Origin: CAYNLG01 sp964397995
GTDB lineage: Bacteria > Planctomycetota > Phycisphaerae > FEN-1346
Direction: 5' to 3'
Assembly (NCBI GenBank): GCA_964397995.1
Contig: CAYNLG010000020.1
Span: forward strand, 1 to 49,073
Length of the DNA stretch: 49,073 nucleotides
The position numbers were made by a program, and so were the translations under genes. Below, piece by piece: positions 15,326-23,349 of the stretch. Below the pieces are notes generated by a model that was not told the origin of the DNA, did no database searches, and worked only from the letters and a program-made list of their open reading frames with translations. Each line of letters begins with the position of its first letter. Position 1 is the first letter of the stretch.

Positions 15326-17527
15326 ATGGACGACGACGCCCCCCTGCTGTCGCCGACGGCCACGCGGCTCGTCGGCCTGGCCGAGGCGGGCCAGTTCGAC
15401 GACCTCGAAGCCGCCTGGCTCGAGACCCTCGAGGCCGACGCCTACGACCTCGCCGACCTGGTCCACGTGCTGCGCCATCTGGCCGACGCCGGCCACACCC
15501 GCCAGATCGAAACGCTGGCGTGGTACCTCTTCACGGAAGCCGCCGAGACGCGGGGGCCGGCCGAGGCGCTGAGCGCGGTGCGGCGGACGGCGGACATCCT
15601 GCCGGACGCGGCCAACCTGCGCGAGGCCGTGGCGGGGCTCTACCGCGGGGCGCGGCGCGACTATGACGGGCTGGACGTCCTGCTGGGCACCACGGTCGAG
15701 GACGCCGGCGTGCCGCTCGGGACGCGGGTGCGGCAACTGGAGAAGCTGCTCGCGCTGCCGCCGGGCACGTTCGTGCGTGACGCGCGGCGGTCGACGCCCG
15801 GGCGGGTCGAGGGCGTGAACCCGAAGATGAAGGGCATCCGGGTCGTCTACGGCGAGAGTTCCAAGACCTACGACGCCGAGGGCATTGACGCCCTGGAGCT
15901 CCTCGAGCCGGACGACTACGCGGCCCTGGCCGAGTACGAGCCCGCGCGGCTGAAGGCGCTGGCCGACGCCGACCCGGTGCGGCTGGTGACGCTCTGTCTG
16001 GCCGCCCACGGGCCGCGCATGCCCCTGAAGGACCTGAAGGAGGCCCTCGCCCCGGCCGTGAAGTCGAGCGCCTGGTCGGCGTGGTGGAAGGGAGCGCGGC
16101 CAAAGCTGAAGCGTGCGGCAGAGATCGAGATGGGGGACGGGGCGCGGCCGGAGTTCCGGCTCCGCGAGCGGCCGATGACGTACGAGGCCCAGATCCGCCG
16201 CGACCTCGAGACCGCCCCCACCGAGGCCGACCGGCTTCGCGTCGTCCTGGAGCACCTGCGGCACCCGTCGCCGGACCCGGAGGTGGAGGTCGGCGTGCTG
16301 GGGTTGGTGACGTCGCTGCTGGCGGCCCGGGTGCCGGGCGACGGGCCGGTCGAGACGCCCGTCGGCTTGGCGACGCTGGCCGTCCTGGCCGAGGTCCAGC
16401 GCCGCGAGGGCGCGCCGACGCTGGAGGCCGCGCCGGGCGCGCGGCTGCCGGCGGAGGCGCGGCTGCCGGCGCTGCTGGCGGGTCTGGCGGACGACGACCT
16501 GGCGGCGGAGGTGGTGGAGCTGGTGCGGCGCGCGCGGCCGGAGACGTGGCCGGCGGTCGTGGCCGAGGCCTTGCCGCGCGTCTCGCCCGCCACGGCCGAG
16601 CTCGTGGCCGAGGCCCTGGAGGAGGCCGGGCGGACGGACCTCGTGACGGGGGCGGTCGAGCCGATCGTGGGCGGCGGGCGCGAGACGGCCGGGGCGATGG
16701 CCTGGCTCTGGAAGGCCGCCGGCGGCACCTCGCCGCGCATCGCCCTCGACGCGGAGACGCGGCGGGGGCTGGCCGTCGCGATGCTGCGCGCCGCCGACGA
16801 CCTGAAGCGGGACCGGCCCCGCGACGGCGAGCGCGACCCGCTCACGGACCTGCAGCGGGCCCTCTCGGCCAAGGGGTACGAGGACCTCGGCCGCGTCTTC
16901 AAGGAGGCCGACGACGGCCAGGCGCGCGGCCTGCGGGTCGTGCTGGACCGGAACGAGGGATTGACGGACCTGCAACGGATCCGCGTGCTGGACCTGCTGC
17001 GGTCGGCCCATCCGGACCTGTACGCGAAGCCCGTCCTGCCACCGTGGGAAGAGGACGCCGTCTACACGACGGGCGACGCCCTCCACGCCAAACAGGAGGA
17101 GTTCGACGACATCGTCAACGCGAAGATGCTGGAGAACTCGAAGGCGATCGGGGCGGCGGCCGAGCTGGGCGACATCAGCGAGAACTCCGAGTTCACCGCG
17201 GCCCTCGAAGAACGCGACCGCCTGGCCGAACGGGCCAACGCCATCCAGGAACAGCTCGCCAAGGCCCGCGTCATCACGCCCACGCTCGCCGACAGCGCGA
17301 CCGTCACGGTCGGCAGCGCCGTCCGGGCCCGCAACCTGGAAACGGGCGAGGAGGAGCGGCTGCTCTTTCTCGGCCCGTGGGACAGCGACCCGGACCGGGG
17401 TGTCTACTACTACAAGACCCGCGTCGGCATGGCCTTCATGGGCAAGGCCGTCGGCGAGGTGGCCGAGTTGAACCTGGGCGGGACAGAGCGGCGGTGGGAG
17501 GTGCTGGAGGTCGAGCCGGGGGTGTAG
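15326..17527 (+). CDS. greA: GreA-type transcript cleavage factor with ~570-residue N-terminal extension
   Basis: A 733-residue protein. The last ~160 residues are GreA/GreB-like. A coiled-coil hairpin carries the acidic tip sequence AAELGDISENSEFTAALEER (~610-629), matching the GreA D..SEN.EY pattern that coordinates magnesium in the RNA polymerase channel. The C-terminal FKBP-like domain follows (VTVGSAVRARN to GKAVGEVAEL). The first ~570 residues are mostly helical, with a small conserved-looking patch around SAWSAWWKGARPKLKR and VEGVNPKMKGIRVVYGE, and have repeat-like Leu/Ala helices. Chlamydiae and planctomycetes are known to have GreA of 700+ residues with a similar extension. Ordinary GreA is ~158 residues. 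The predicted role is rescue of backtracked RNA polymerase; the function of the extension is unknown. Confidence 0.85.
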   Translation: MDDDAPLLSPTATRLVGLAEAGQFDDLEAAWLETLEADAYDLADLVHVLRHLADAGHTRQIETLAWYLFTEAAETRGPAEALSAVRRTADILPDAANLREAVAGLYRGARRDYDGLDVLLGTTVEDAGVPLGTRVRQLEKLLALPPGTFVRDARRSTPGRVEGVNPKMKGIRVVYGESSKTYDAEGIDALELLEPDDYAALAEYEPARLKALADADPVRLVTLCLAAHGPRMPLKDLKEALAPAVKSSAWSAWWKGARPKLKRAAEIEMGDGARPEFRLRERPMTYEAQIRRDLETAPTEADRLRVVLEHLRHPSPDPEVEVGVLGLVTSLLAARVPGDGPVETPVGLATLAVLAEVQRREGAPTLEAAPGARLPAEARLPALLAGLADDDLAAEVVELVRRARPETWPAVVAEALPRVSPATAELVAEALEEAGRTDLVTGAVEPIVGGGRETAGAMAWLWKAAGGTSPRIALDAETRRGLAVAMLRAADDLKRDRPRDGERDPLTDLQRALSAKGYEDLGRVFKEADDGQARGLRVVLDRNEGLTDLQRIRVLDLLRSAHPDLYAKPVLPPWEEDAVYTTGDALHAKQEEFDDIVNAKMLENSKAIGAAAELGDISENSEFTAALEERDRLAERANAIQEQLAKARVITPTLADSATVTVGSAVRARNLETGEEERLLFLGPWDSDPDRGVYYYKTRVGMAFMGKAVGEVAELNLGGTERRWEVLEVEPGV

Positions 17528-17570
17528 GGGCCACCCCGTCGGCGCGGCGTGCGGCGCCCGGGAGGTGCCG

Positions 17571-18230
17571 ATGCGGTTCGTGGCAAAGGTTCTGGCCGTG
17601 GCGGTGGTCCTGGCCGCCGTGTTCATGCTCACGTTCGAGCTCTGGGGCGGCCGGTTCGAGGCGCTCTTCAACCAGGAGGCGTGCGCGGCGTGGTTCGCGT
17701 CGATCCGCCCCTGGGCGTGGGCGGCGGCCATCGGCCTGCTCGTGGTGGATATCGTCCTGCCCGTGCCGGCGACGGGCGTGATGGCGGCCCTCGGCGCGGT
17801 CTACGGCGTCGGCCTCGGGGCCCTCGTCGGGGCGGCCGGGTCGGCGGCGGCGGGGCTCCTCGGGTACGCGGTCGCCCGGGTCGGTGGGCGGCGGCCGGCG
17901 CGGTGGATTGCGGACGAGACGGAACTCGCGCGGTTCCGCGCGTTCTTCGACCGGTGGGGCGGTGTGGCGATCATCGTCAGCCGGTGTCTGCCCATCCTGC
18001 CGGAGGTGACAGCCATCCTGGCGGGCCTGGCGGGGATGCGGGGCGACCGGTTCCTGGCCGCCCTGCTCGCCGGCACGCTCCCGACGGCGGCGCTGTTCGC
18101 GTGGCTGGGCTACGCGAGCCGGGCGGAACCGTGGTGGGGGCTGCTGGTGGCGGTCGGATTGCCGCTGGTGCTGTGGCCGGCGGTGCTGCACGTAATTGTG
18201 CGGCGGGAGCGGGCGGCGGAGGTGGCGTGA
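17571..18230 (+). CDS. VTT/TVP38 (DedA-like) family membrane protein
   Basis: A 219-residue protein with an N-terminal membrane helix (VLAVAVVLAAVFMLTFELWG) followed by the VTT domain. This has re-entrant and membrane segments with the LPVPATGVMAALGAVYG motif (~66-82), a G-rich helix (GAAGSAAAGLLGYAVAR) and the conserved Arg/Pro loop SRCLPILPEVTAILAG (~140-155). DedA/TVP38 proteins are linked to undecaprenyl-phosphate or phospholipid flipping and membrane homeostasis; the substrate cannot be assigned here. ATG 17571 is preferred over GTG 17565 because the GGAGG site at 17561-17565 would overlap the GTG. It follows greA by 43 bases and may be co-transcribed. Confidence 0.85.
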   Translation: MRFVAKVLAVAVVLAAVFMLTFELWGGRFEALFNQEACAAWFASIRPWAWAAAIGLLVVDIVLPVPATGVMAALGAVYGVGLGALVGAAGSAAAGLLGYAVARVGGRRPARWIADETELARFRAFFDRWGGVAIIVSRCLPILPEVTAILAGLAGMRGDRFLAALLAGTLPTAALFAWLGYASRAEPWWGLLVAVGLPLVLWPAVLHVIVRRERAAEVA

Positions 18231-18240
18231 CCTCTTTCGG

Positions 18241-18268
18241 TAAAGGCCCCGCGCGGGGGTGCCGATAA
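18241..18268 (+). promoter_or_regulatory. Sigma-28 (FliA)-like promoter candidate
   Basis: TAAA (18241-18244), 16 bases, then an exact GCCGATAA (18261-18268). The established FliA consensus is TAAA-N15-GCCGATAA. The spacer contains a CCCCGCGCGGGG palindrome that could alternatively form a terminator-like hairpin for the preceding gene. It lies 52 bases upstream of the 73-residue gene and xerC. Confidence 0.5.
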
Positions 18269-18320
18269 CTCCAGCGGCGGGCGGCGCCGGCCGCGCCCCC
18301 TGGAAGGACACGCACGCCTG

Positions 18321-18542
18321 ATGACGACCCAGACCGACATCCCCCAGTTTGCTCTGGTCAAAGGCGCGGACCGGTACGTGGTCCGGTGCGGCCCCGGGTG
18401 CGAGGAAGCGGCGATCGCCCAGTTGATGGCGTGGGCGGAGCACGCCGACCTGGAGTTCGACTGGTTCGACGCGGCGGTGCTGTCGCGCCAGATCAACCAG
18501 CGGCGCCTCGGCCGCCTCCTCGGCGCCGACGACGCCGCCTGA
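18321..18542 (+). CDS. 73-residue hypothetical protein upstream of xerC
   Basis: A small acidic protein (ATG 18321, GGAAGGA 12-18 bases upstream) with no signal peptide. Visible features are a beta-like start (FALVKGADRYVVRCGPGCE), a helix (EAAIAQLMAWAEHAD) and a final helix (DAAVLSRQINQRRLGRLL). Two Cys lie four residues apart (CGPGC). It ends 14 bases before xerC, so the two genes are probably co-transcribed. I do not recognise a family. The GCCGATAA-type promoter candidate at 18241-18268 is directly upstream. Confidence 0.65.
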   Translation: MTTQTDIPQFALVKGADRYVVRCGPGCEEAAIAQLMAWAEHADLEFDWFDAAVLSRQINQRRLGRLLGADDAA

Positions 18543-18556
18543 CCCCCCACCGGCCT

Positions 18557-19465
18557 ATGATGACGCCCCTGACGGACGCGTTTCTGTCGTACCTGGAGCA
18601 CGAGCGCAACTTCTCCGAGCACACGGTCCGCAACTACACCATCGACCTCGGCCAGTACCTGGCGCACCTGGCGGGCGAGGCGACGCTCGACGCGGCGGAG
18701 ATGGACCGGCGGGTGTTGGGGGTGCGGCCGCTGCAGCTGCGCGGGTACCTGGCGGCGCTCGCGCGGGCGGAGTACCGGCGGGCGACGGTGGCCCGGAAGC
18801 TCGCGACGCTCCGCTCCTTCTACAAGTACCTCGTGCGGGAGGGCCGCCTCGAAGCCAGCCCCGTCAAGGTCATCCGCACGCCGCGCCAGGAGAAGCGCCT
18901 GCCGAAGTTCCTCGAGCCCGACGAGGTCGAGCGGCTGTTGGCGGCCCCGAAGGGCGACGACGTGCTCAGCCTCCGCGACAAGGCCCTCCTCGAGACGCTC
19001 TACTCCACCGGCATCCGCGTCAGCGAACTGGTGGGCCTCAACCTGGCGGACCTCGACCCGATCGGCGAGGTCGCGCGGGTGCGCGGCAAAGGGCGGCGCG
19101 AGCGGCTGGCGCCCCTCGGGTCGTACGCCCTGGACGCGCTGGACCGGTACCTGGCGGCCCGGAAGACGGTGGCGGCCCCCGACGAGCCGGCGGTCTTCCT
19201 GAACCGTGCGGGGCGGCGGCTGACGGCGCGAAGCGTGCGGCGGAAGCTGCAGAAGTACCTGCTGGAGGCGGGGCTCGACCCGAACGCCTCGCCGCACACC
19301 CTGCGGCACTCGTTCGCCACACACATGCTGGAGCGCGGGGCCGACCTGCGGGCGGTCCAGGAGTTGCTGGGCCACCGCAGCCTCTCGACGACGCAGATCT
19401 ACACGCACGTGACAGCCGGGCGCCTGAAGCAAATCTACGAGGCCGCCCACCCGCGGGCCCACTGA
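18557..19465 (+). CDS. xerC: Tyrosine recombinase XerC
   Basis: A 302-residue site-specific recombinase of the XerC/XerD class. The N-terminal SAM-like core-binding domain (LSYLEHERNFSEHTVRNY) precedes the catalytic domain with all residues: Arg in STGIRVSELVGL (~157), Lys in RGKGRRERL (~179), HTLRHSFATH (His and Arg, ~253-262), and LGHRSLSTTQIYTHV with the Tyr nucleophile (~285). The length and absence of phage-type extensions fit the housekeeping dimer-resolution enzyme. A second Xer gene is at 33084. Which of the two is functionally C or D is assigned only by overall likeness (this one has the RKLATLRSFYKYL helix common in XerC). Two overlapping ATGs (18557, 18560) are possible starts. Confidence 0.88.
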   Translation: MMTPLTDAFLSYLEHERNFSEHTVRNYTIDLGQYLAHLAGEATLDAAEMDRRVLGVRPLQLRGYLAALARAEYRRATVARKLATLRSFYKYLVREGRLEASPVKVIRTPRQEKRLPKFLEPDEVERLLAAPKGDDVLSLRDKALLETLYSTGIRVSELVGLNLADLDPIGEVARVRGKGRRERLAPLGSYALDALDRYLAARKTVAAPDEPAVFLNRAGRRLTARSVRRKLQKYLLEAGLDPNASPHTLRHSFATHMLERGADLRAVQELLGHRSLSTTQIYTHVTAGRLKQIYEAAHPRAH

Positions 19466-19496
19466 CCCGCGGCGTGCGCCGCCCGGCGCGATTCGC

Positions 19497-19525
19497 TTGA
19501 TTGCCGCCCCGCCCCACCCTACAAG
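19497..19525 (+). promoter_or_regulatory. Possible promoter before the Crp/Fnr gene
   Basis: TTGATT (19497-19502), 17 bases, TACAAG (19520-19525). The -10 box is weak and ends six bases before the ATG, which would give a leaderless message, so the gene may instead be read from the xerC transcript. Confidence 0.25.
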
Positions 19526-19531
19526 AGGGGC

Positions 19532-20239
19532 ATGAGCCTGATCGACCATCTGCGGCACGTGACGCTTCTGGCCGGCCTGGACGACGAGGCCCTGGAGACG
19601 CTGGCGGGAATAGCCCTGGAGCGGCGTATCCCGGCCGGCCAGGTTCTCTTCCGCCAGGGGCAGGACGCCGACGGCTTCTACGTCGTCCTCGACGGGCGCC
19701 TCAAGGTCTACAAGCTCTCGCCCGACGGGCGGCAACAGATTCTGCACGTCTTCGGGCCCGGCCAGGCGCTGGCGGAGGCGGCGGTGGTGGCGGGCGAACC
19801 GTTTCCGGCGTACGCCGAGGCCCTGGCCGAAAGCCGCGTCGCCTACTTCCCGCGGGACCGGTTCCTCCGGGAACTGGAGGCCAAGCCGGACCTGGCGCGG
19901 GGAATGATCCTGTCGCTGGCGCGGCTGTGTCACGAGCTGGCGGGGCTGGTGGAGGAACTGGCGTTGCAGGACGTCGCGGGGCGCCTCGCGCGGTACCTGA
20001 CGGAGTTGGCGCGCCGCAAGGGCGTGGCGCTGGAGGACGGGCGGACGGTGCGGCTGGACCTGGCGAAGGGGGAGTTGGCGCGGCGACTGGGGACCGCGCC
20101 GGAGACGCTGAGCCGCGCCCTCGGGAAGCTGGCCGCCGGCGGGCTGGTGGCCGTCGAGGGGCCGCGCGTCACGTTCACCCACGCCCGGGGCTTGGCGGTG
20201 CTGGCGGGCGGACTGCCGCCGGGGTCGGCGGGCGATTGA
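19532..20239 (+). CDS. Crp/Fnr-family transcriptional regulator
   Basis: A 235-residue regulator. It has a cyclic-nucleotide-binding-like beta-roll (~15-120; AGQVLFRQGQDADGFYVVL, LDGRLKVYKLSPDG), a long dimerisation helix (AKPDLARGMILSLARLCHEL) and a C-terminal winged helix (KGELARRLGTAPETLSRALG, ~180-199). The cAMP-contact Glu..Arg pair of true CRP is not conserved in the LAEAAVVAGEPFPAYAEA stretch, and there is no N-terminal cysteine cluster as in FNR. The pattern is closer to DNR/NNR-like sensors, so the ligand (haem, NO, redox or none) is open. The start has GAGGGG three bases upstream. It directly follows xerC and precedes a strong promoter for the next gene. Confidence 0.85.
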   Translation: MSLIDHLRHVTLLAGLDDEALETLAGIALERRIPAGQVLFRQGQDADGFYVVLDGRLKVYKLSPDGRQQILHVFGPGQALAEAAVVAGEPFPAYAEALAESRVAYFPRDRFLRELEAKPDLARGMILSLARLCHELAGLVEELALQDVAGRLARYLTELARRKGVALEDGRTVRLDLAKGELARRLGTAPETLSRALGKLAAGGLVAVEGPRVTFTHARGLAVLAGGLPPGSAGD

Positions 20240-20242
20240 GAC

Positions 20243-20271
20243 TTGCCCGGGGCGGGGGTGGGTGGTATAGT
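20243..20271 (+). promoter_or_regulatory. Sigma-70-like promoter
   Basis: TTGCCC (20243-20248), 17-base spacer, TATAGT (20266-20271), giving a leader of about 75 bases before ATG 20352. Confidence 0.55.
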
Positions 20272-20351
20272 CCCCCGTCACACGTCACACGAGTCAGGCG
20301 CCGCGAGTGGCCGCTTTCACGTCAAGTGCGGCCTCAACGGGGGGATGTGCC

Positions 20352-21464
20352 ATGTCTTACACCGTTCGTCTGCTCGCCCTTGCCGCCTGCGCGCTGGCCG
20401 TGCTCGCCCTTGCCCCCGTCCTGCGGGCCGAGGGCGAGGACGCCGACCTCGACCGGCAGACGGCCCGGCTCTACGGCGAAGCCGTCAAGCAGGCCCGGGC
20501 GGGCAGCGCGTCCGAGGCCCTGAGCACGCTGAAGCGGCTCCTGGCGCTGGACGAGGTCAAACCGTGCATCGCGGCCCGGGCCGAGGGCCTCGCGGGGCGC
20601 CTCTGCTGTGAGGCCAAGGACTACGCCGGGGCGGCGGCGCATTACGAGGAGGCCGTGAAGCACGGGGTGCGGGCGCGGCCGAGCCTGATGCCGGCCGAGG
20701 AGGTCTTCGGCTGGGAGGTCCGGGCCCGCGTGCTGGCGCTGCACCCGGGCGGCCAGTACAAGGGGGAGGAGTTGAGCGACGCGACGGTCATGAAGAAGGC
20801 GATGGCGGGCCTCGCCGGCGAGTGGGCGGAGAAGCTGGACGCGGCCTGCGAGGACGCCCGGTCGGCCCGCATCTATACGCAGGCCGCGGGGAAGCTGCGG
20901 CGGGCGGAGAAGCTGCTCGAGGAGCTCAAGGTCCTGGACCTCGTCACAGCGCACGAGGCGGCCGAGCGGCTGTGGCTGACGAAGGAGGGCATCCTCGCCG
21001 ACGAGATCGAACGGTGCCTCTCGAGCATGAACGGGAAGCGCGGCGAGATTCTGGGCGGGCACCCGCGGCTGACGTACTGGGACTACTACCACACATACCA
21101 TTGGCGGTGGGTTTCGAGCGGCATCTACTACGACCGGGCGGCCTACGACCGGGCGGTCACGTACTGGAAGATGTTCCGCGTCCACAACGCCAACGTCGGG
21201 GCGCTCAACCGCAGCGCCGGCATCATCCAGCAGCGGATTCGGGAGTTGGAGTCGCTGCACCGGGAGCAGGACAAGGTCGCGTGGGAGGCGGACGCGGCCA
21301 AATACGAGACGCGGATGAAGGACCTCCAGGCCTACCCCGCCCCGCCGCGCCACGACGCCTGGATCGAGGGCGAGCGGATCGCGACGCTTCCGGTCCCCAC
21401 GAAGCCGCGCCTCAAGGTCGACGCGCCCAGCAAGGGCCGTGTCGGCCAGCCGCGCATGCGATGA
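20352..21464 (+). CDS. Exported TPR-like helical protein of unknown function
   Basis: A 370-residue protein with a clear signal peptide (RLLALAACALAVLALAPVLRAEG, cleavage near 26). Helical repeats typical of tetratricopeptide folds follow (RLYGEAVKQARAGSASEALS, CEAKDYAGAAAHYEEAV, ~36-110). A Tyr/Trp-rich segment (LTYWDYYHTYHWRWVSSG, ~235-252) and a charged coiled region (QQRIRELESLHREQDKVAW) come later. No enzyme motif was found. ATG 20352 is chosen because the signal peptide begins there; the ORF extends upstream but into the promoter. It may be a periplasmic scaffold. The Tyr/Trp cluster is unusual and may be a carbohydrate- or protein-binding surface, which is a guess. Confidence 0.75.
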   Translation: MSYTVRLLALAACALAVLALAPVLRAEGEDADLDRQTARLYGEAVKQARAGSASEALSTLKRLLALDEVKPCIAARAEGLAGRLCCEAKDYAGAAAHYEEAVKHGVRARPSLMPAEEVFGWEVRARVLALHPGGQYKGEELSDATVMKKAMAGLAGEWAEKLDAACEDARSARIYTQAAGKLRRAEKLLEELKVLDLVTAHEAAERLWLTKEGILADEIERCLSSMNGKRGEILGGHPRLTYWDYYHTYHWRWVSSGIYYDRAAYDRAVTYWKMFRVHNANVGALNRSAGIIQQRIRELESLHREQDKVAWEADAAKYETRMKDLQAYPAPPRHDAWIEGERIATLPVPTKPRLKVDAPSKGRVGQPRMR

Positions 21465-21596
21465 GCCCGCGTCCGGCTCGCCCCGGCGGAGGGAGGCGGG
21501 CTTTCCTTTGCATGGCGGCGCGCCGGGCGATAGGGTGGGATGTGCGCACCGCGCGGCGGGCGCGGTGGCGGCGGCACGTCGGCGAGTGAGAGGCCC

Positions 21597-22013
21597 ATGC
21601 TGTATTTCGCGTACGGGGCGAACCTGAGCCTGGCGCACATGCGTCTCTGGTGCCCGGGGGGGCGGCCGATTGCGCGGGCGGCCCTGCCGAACCACCGGCT
21701 GGTGTTCCGCTTCTGGTGCGACCTTCTGCGGTCCGCGGGCGAGCAGGTCCAGGGGGCCCTCTACGACGTCCCCTACGGCGACATGCGGAGCCTGGACGAA
21801 TCCGAGGACTGCCCGGACCTGTACGAGCCGCGCGGCGTGCAGGTGCGCACGAGCGCGGGGGCGACCGAGGCGCTGGCGTACCAGATGCGGCCCGGGCTGG
21901 GGTTCGCCCCGCCGTCGGAGGCGTACCTGGCGCTGGTGCGGCAAGGGTACGACGACTGGGGCCTTGACCGGGCGCTGCTGCCGCTGCCCGCCACCGAAGG
22001 AGCCGCGCGATGA
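21597..22013 (+). CDS. Gamma-glutamylcyclotransferase-like (GGCT/AIG2) protein
   Basis: A 138-residue AIG2/GGCT-like protein. It opens with LYFAYGANLS, the YGSN-like substrate loop, here YGAN. The general-acid-type Glu lies in MRSLDESEDCP, and QVQGALYDVPYGDM matches the V.G.LY.v strand. Family members release 5-oxoproline from gamma-glutamyl amino acids or amines. ATG 21597 is used, with GAGAGG just upstream. Its stop codon overlaps the start of the RraA-family gene by four bases (ATGA at 22010-22013), so the two are translationally coupled. The substrate is not predictable. Confidence 0.82.
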   Translation: MLYFAYGANLSLAHMRLWCPGGRPIARAALPNHRLVFRFWCDLLRSAGEQVQGALYDVPYGDMRSLDESEDCPDLYEPRGVQVRTSAGATEALAYQMRPGLGFAPPSEAYLALVRQGYDDWGLDRALLPLPATEGAAR

Positions 22014-22714
22014 CCCCTCCCGGGCCAAGCCGCGAGACGTTGCTGACGGCCTACGACGGGCTGCGCGTGGCGGACGTCCGCGACGGGCTGGACACGATGC
22101 TGAGGCACCGGGAAGGGTCAGTGGACCCGTCGATCCGGCCGCTCTGGCGGACGCGGGCCTTCGGCATCGCCCGGACCTGCCGGTACGTGCCGTGGGACGG
22201 CGAGGTGCCGGACCTGGAGCCCGACGACTACTGGGACTGGGTCGCCTGGTACTACGGCCAGGTCTGCCCGTACCCGTGGATCGGGCGGATCGAGCCGGGG
22301 GACTTCATCGTCATCGACCAGGGGGGCGTCAACGCCGGCCTCATGGGCTCGGAGAACACCCTGAACGGCCTCCGCCAGGGCGCCCGCGGGTACGTCACGA
22401 GCGGCGGCGTCCGCGACACCGACGAAATCATCGGCCAGCAGGTCCCGTTCTGGGCCCCGTTCTGCGCCCAGAGCATGGTCCAGGGCCGCCTCGCGTTCGA
22501 CACGATGGACGTGCCGGTTACGGTGGGCGGCGTCGAGGTCTGTCCGGGGGACATGGTGGTGGCCGACGGCGACGGCGTCATCGTCGTGCCGCGCGAGCTG
22601 GCCCTGGATGTCGCCCGCTATGCCGAGGCCGAACACCGGCGGGACATGCGCCGGCGGCGGGAGCACTACGACGCGCTGGGCCTGGCGCCGGACGAGACGG
22701 TCGCCGGCGAGTGA
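22010..22714 (+). CDS. RraA / HMG-CHA aldolase family protein
   Basis: A 234-residue protein with the RraA-like fold: TAYDGLRVADVRDGLD at the N-terminus, VIDQGGVNAGLMGSEN in place of the usual G...A.wGe, GYVTSGGVRDTDEI (RD pair for metal and substrate, ~125-138), and the C-terminal VCPGDMVVADGDGVIVVPRE (~177-196). Relatives are class II pyruvate aldolases (4-hydroxy-4-methyl-2-oxoglutarate or 4-carboxy-4-hydroxy-2-oxoadipate) or RNase E regulators. In planctomycetes such proteins often sit in sugar-acid or aromatic catabolism clusters. The substrate is unknown here. It overlaps the upstream cyclotransferase-like gene by four bases. Confidence 0.82.
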   Translation: MTPPGPSRETLLTAYDGLRVADVRDGLDTMLRHREGSVDPSIRPLWRTRAFGIARTCRYVPWDGEVPDLEPDDYWDWVAWYYGQVCPYPWIGRIEPGDFIVIDQGGVNAGLMGSENTLNGLRQGARGYVTSGGVRDTDEIIGQQVPFWAPFCAQSMVQGRLAFDTMDVPVTVGGVEVCPGDMVVADGDGVIVVPRELALDVARYAEAEHRRDMRRRREHYDALGLAPDETVAGE

Positions 22715-22800
22715 ACGGCGACGAAGGAATCTCACATTCAGGATCTGCGATTCAAGAGAGAGGCCTGCCAACGCCCTGATGGAGGATGCCGGTCGACAAG

Positions 22801-22818
22801 CCGCCGCGAGAGCGGCGG
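22801..22818. repeat. GC hairpin with GAGA tetraloop in the leader of the PPC-domain gene
   Basis: CCGCCGC (22801-22807), GAGA, GCGGCGG (22812-22818): a perfect 7-base stem with a GNRA-type tetraloop, 48 bases before the ATG at 22867. There is no U-run, so a leader-structure or mRNA-stability role is more likely than termination. Confidence 0.35.
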
Positions 22819-22866
22819 GGTTCGCCGGCCTTCGATGGCACCCGAGCACGCCAGGAGCAGACCCCG

Positions 22867-23307
22867 ATGCAAGTCATGTCCCACCGCGGCGAGATGGAGC
22901 TCGTCACGATCGGCTTCGCCCCCGGCGAGATGCTCGTGGAGCGGTTCACCGAGGCGATGGCGGAGCGCGGCATCCGAAACGGCGTGGTGGTGAGCGGCAT
23001 CGGCACGCTCTCGACGTGCCGCCTCCACTGCATCACGCACACCGGCTTCCCGTCGACGAACCATTTCTGGACGCTCCAGAAGCCGCTGGAGCTGGCGAGC
23101 GTGAGCGGCCTCATCGCCGACGGCGAGCCCCACCTGCACGCCGTCGTCTCATGCGGCGAGGACGAGGTCTGGGCCGGCCACCTGGAACCCGGCAGCAAGG
23201 TCTGTTACCTCGCGGAGTTGGCCGTCCTCGTCGCCAACGACCTGGCGATGACGCGGCGGCGCGACCCGGAGCGCGGCGTGATGCTTCTCGGCCCGAAAGA
23301 CGCGTGA
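22867..23307 (+). CDS. PPC-domain (DUF296) protein
   Basis: A 146-residue single-domain protein of the plants-and-prokaryotes-conserved (PPC/DUF296) family. GEMLVERFTEAMAERGIRNG is the first helix region. VVVSGIGTLSTCRLHCITHT is the core strand pair. PHLHAVVSCGEDEVWAGHLEPG (~79-100) carries the conserved His-rich HLH...GHL signature that coordinates metal in bacterial homologues. Plant relatives are AT-hook DNA-binding proteins; bacterial stand-alone PPC proteins are of unknown function, sometimes trimeric. ATG 22867 has AGGAG upstream and starts at the domain boundary. It lies between the RraA gene and an aldo/keto reductase, 42 bases before the latter, and may be co-transcribed with it. Confidence 0.82.
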   Translation: MQVMSHRGEMELVTIGFAPGEMLVERFTEAMAERGIRNGVVVSGIGTLSTCRLHCITHTGFPSTNHFWTLQKPLELASVSGLIADGEPHLHAVVSCGEDEVWAGHLEPGSKVCYLAELAVLVANDLAMTRRRDPERGVMLLGPKDA

Positions 23308-23349
23308 GGACAGTGCGAGCGGGCGCGGCCCGCCTGGAAAGGACGTACC

